This document shows positions 5,885-6,949 of a DNA stretch of 6,949 nucleotides, one piece after another. How positions within the stretch are numbered: position 1 is the stretch's first letter; each line of letters opens with the position of its first letter. Origin of the DNA: Bacteroidota bacterium (GTDB lineage: Bacteria; Bacteroidota; Bacteroidia; B-17B0; Aurantibacillaceae); the NCBI GenBank assembly GCA_947449125.1, contig CANFQR010000072.1, positions 1 to 6,949 of the forward strand. Reading direction: 5' to 3'. Both the position numbers and the translations under genes were made by a program. The notes below the pieces were generated by a model. That model was not told where the DNA came from and searched no databases. It saw nothing but the letters and a program-made list of their open reading frames with translations.

Positions 5885-6949
5885 ATGACTATTTTGAAAA
5901 ACAAAGTCTTGATTTTTATTTTAATCTCAGCGGTTATTGTATTGTGTTTAATTGAAGCTGCAGGGAAAGGTGATTTTTTTATTTATTTATCTGGTGCCGG
6001 CGACTTAATGAAAGGGGAGAATATATATAAAAACACATACGTAGACGGTTACCATTATTTTTATTCTGTTTTGTTTGCACTTCTACTCTATCCCTTTTAT
6101 CATCTTCCGTTTTTTTGGGTAAAGTTTTTTTGGCTGCTTATTAATGCTGTTGCTTATTTTCATCTGTTTGCTCTAATATCTAAAAGTCGTTTGTTTTTAT
6201 CACTAAAAGAAAAACAACAAAAGTTATTTCTGTTTTTACTCTTTGTTTTTTCGCTACGCTTTTTTCTGGACAACATTCACTATTCTCAAATTACTATTTT
6301 TATTTTATGGTGTACTGCTTTCGGATTACAACTCATTTTAAACAATAAAACTATCGCAGGTTCTGCCTTGCTAGCATTGGGTATTAATATTAAATTACTG
6401 CCAATAGTATTTTTACCTTATTTAATTTATAGAGGTTATTTTAAAGCGTTTACTTATACCGTATTGTTTTACTTTTCTTATTTGTTTTTACCTGCCTTGT
6501 TTATTGGTTTTAATTATAATTTATCGTTGATTAAAACCTGGCTTTCTTTAATTAATCCTGCCAATCAAAATCATATTTTAGATGTTGAAGAACGTAGCTT
6601 TCATAGCTTATCTACATTACTATCGACTCTTTTAGTTAAAGATGTTCCAGATATTTATGCTTTATCCTTAAAAAGAAATATTGCCAATATAGATTTAAAA
6701 TCTTTAAGTTATATTCTAACGCTAATCCGGTTGGTACTAATATCATTAACACTTTATTTTCTAAAACTTAAAATTTTTGTAAAATCAAAAACAAACTTAG
6801 GAGAGCTTATTGAAATAAGTTATATTCTACTATTAATTCCTTTAATTTTTCCACATCAGCAACACTATGCTTTTTTATTTATGATACCTGCAATTGGATT
6901 GATTTTATTTTATTTGATTACCAACTACAACCGCATGTTAACAAAAACA
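5885..6949 (+). CDS. GT87-type (DUF2029) polytopic membrane glycosyltransferase, 3'-partial
   Basis: The frame is open from ATG 5885 to the end of the window (355 codons, no stop), so the C-terminus is missing. It resembles the GT87/DUF2029 family of GT-C fold mannosyl- or arabinosyl-type transferases, which use polyprenyl-phosphate sugars on the outer face of the cytoplasmic membrane. A first membrane helix (about 7-24) is followed by GDFFIYLSGAGDLMKGENIY (29-48). Asp30 sits where the GT87 catalytic aspartate is expected, and the G.n.Y pattern is typical. YHYFYSVLFALLLYP (56-70) matches the usual Y.yPPl stretch. LDNIHYSQITIF and INIKLLP correspond to the family's GQ.N and iK..P segments. At least seven further hydrophobic segments follow. 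An in-frame ATG at 5870 would add five residues, and TAG at 5855-5857 bounds the frame. It diverges from the HTTM gene across a gap of about 57 bases. The sugar and acceptor are unknown. Confidence 0.8.
   Translation, partial: MTILKNKVLIFILISAVIVLCLIEAAGKGDFFIYLSGAGDLMKGENIYKNTYVDGYHYFYSVLFALLLYPFYHLPFFWVKFFWLLINAVAYFHLFALISKSRLFLSLKEKQQKLFLFLLFVFSLRFFLDNIHYSQITIFILWCTAFGLQLILNNKTIAGSALLALGINIKLLPIVFLPYLIYRGYFKAFTYTVLFYFSYLFLPALFIGFNYNLSLIKTWLSLINPANQNHILDVEERSFHSLSTLLSTLLVKDVPDIYALSLKRNIANIDLKSLSYILTLIRLVLISLTLYFLKLKIFVKSKTNLGELIEISYILLLIPLIFPHQQHYAFLFMIPAIGLILFYLITNYNRMLTKT

Overview
The window is AT-rich DNA (GC roughly 30-33% by eye) that looks like a Bacteroidota chromosome, probably from the Flavobacteriia/Sphingobacteriia side of the phylum. 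Four things support this. None of the visible gene starts has a Shine-Dalgarno sequence. The best promoter matches are of the TTTG-N19-TAnnTTTG type. The protein types (a SiaB-family kinase with the DUF6272 pattern, a dAK/dCK-type deoxynucleoside kinase, an HTTM protein, a GT87 protein) are common in that phylum. Genes are packed tightly. I see no tRNA, rRNA, CRISPR array, insertion sequence or phage gene, and no gene-free stretch longer than about 80 bases.

Layout. (1) Bases 1-663, + strand: the C-terminal 220 residues of an extended short-chain dehydrogenase/NAD-dependent epimerase whose start lies outside the window. (2) Bases 743-3130, + strand: an operon-like run of deoxynucleoside kinase, SiaB-family kinase and GT4 glycosyltransferase, with gaps of 0 and 9 bases and a plausible Bacteroidota promoter at 683-713. 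(3) Bases 5827 down to 3082, - strand: an operon-like run of HTTM membrane protein, prfB (release factor 2) and rsmA (16S rRNA dimethyltransferase). The rsmA and GT4 genes converge and overlap by 49 bases. (4) From about base 5885 on the + strand: a divergent GT87-type integral-membrane glycosyltransferase that runs off the end of the window.

The most informative point is prfB. A simple ORF reading finds only a 5'-truncated gene, but the full 367-residue RF2 is present once a programmed +1 frameshift is applied at residues 21/22. The frameshift site (AGGGGG, 3 bases, CTT TGA C) is essentially the E. coli signal, and it is the only strong SD-like sequence I see near coding features in the window.

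The - strand run joins translation termination and ribosome maturation to a membrane protein of unknown role. The + strand run joins nucleotide salvage, a putative partner-switching signalling kinase and a sugar transferase. The second grouping has no obvious shared pathway. I do not see a clearly new multi-gene system. The main leads are the SiaB-like kinase without an adjacent SiaC, the frameshift signal in an SD-poor genome, and the convergent coding overlap.
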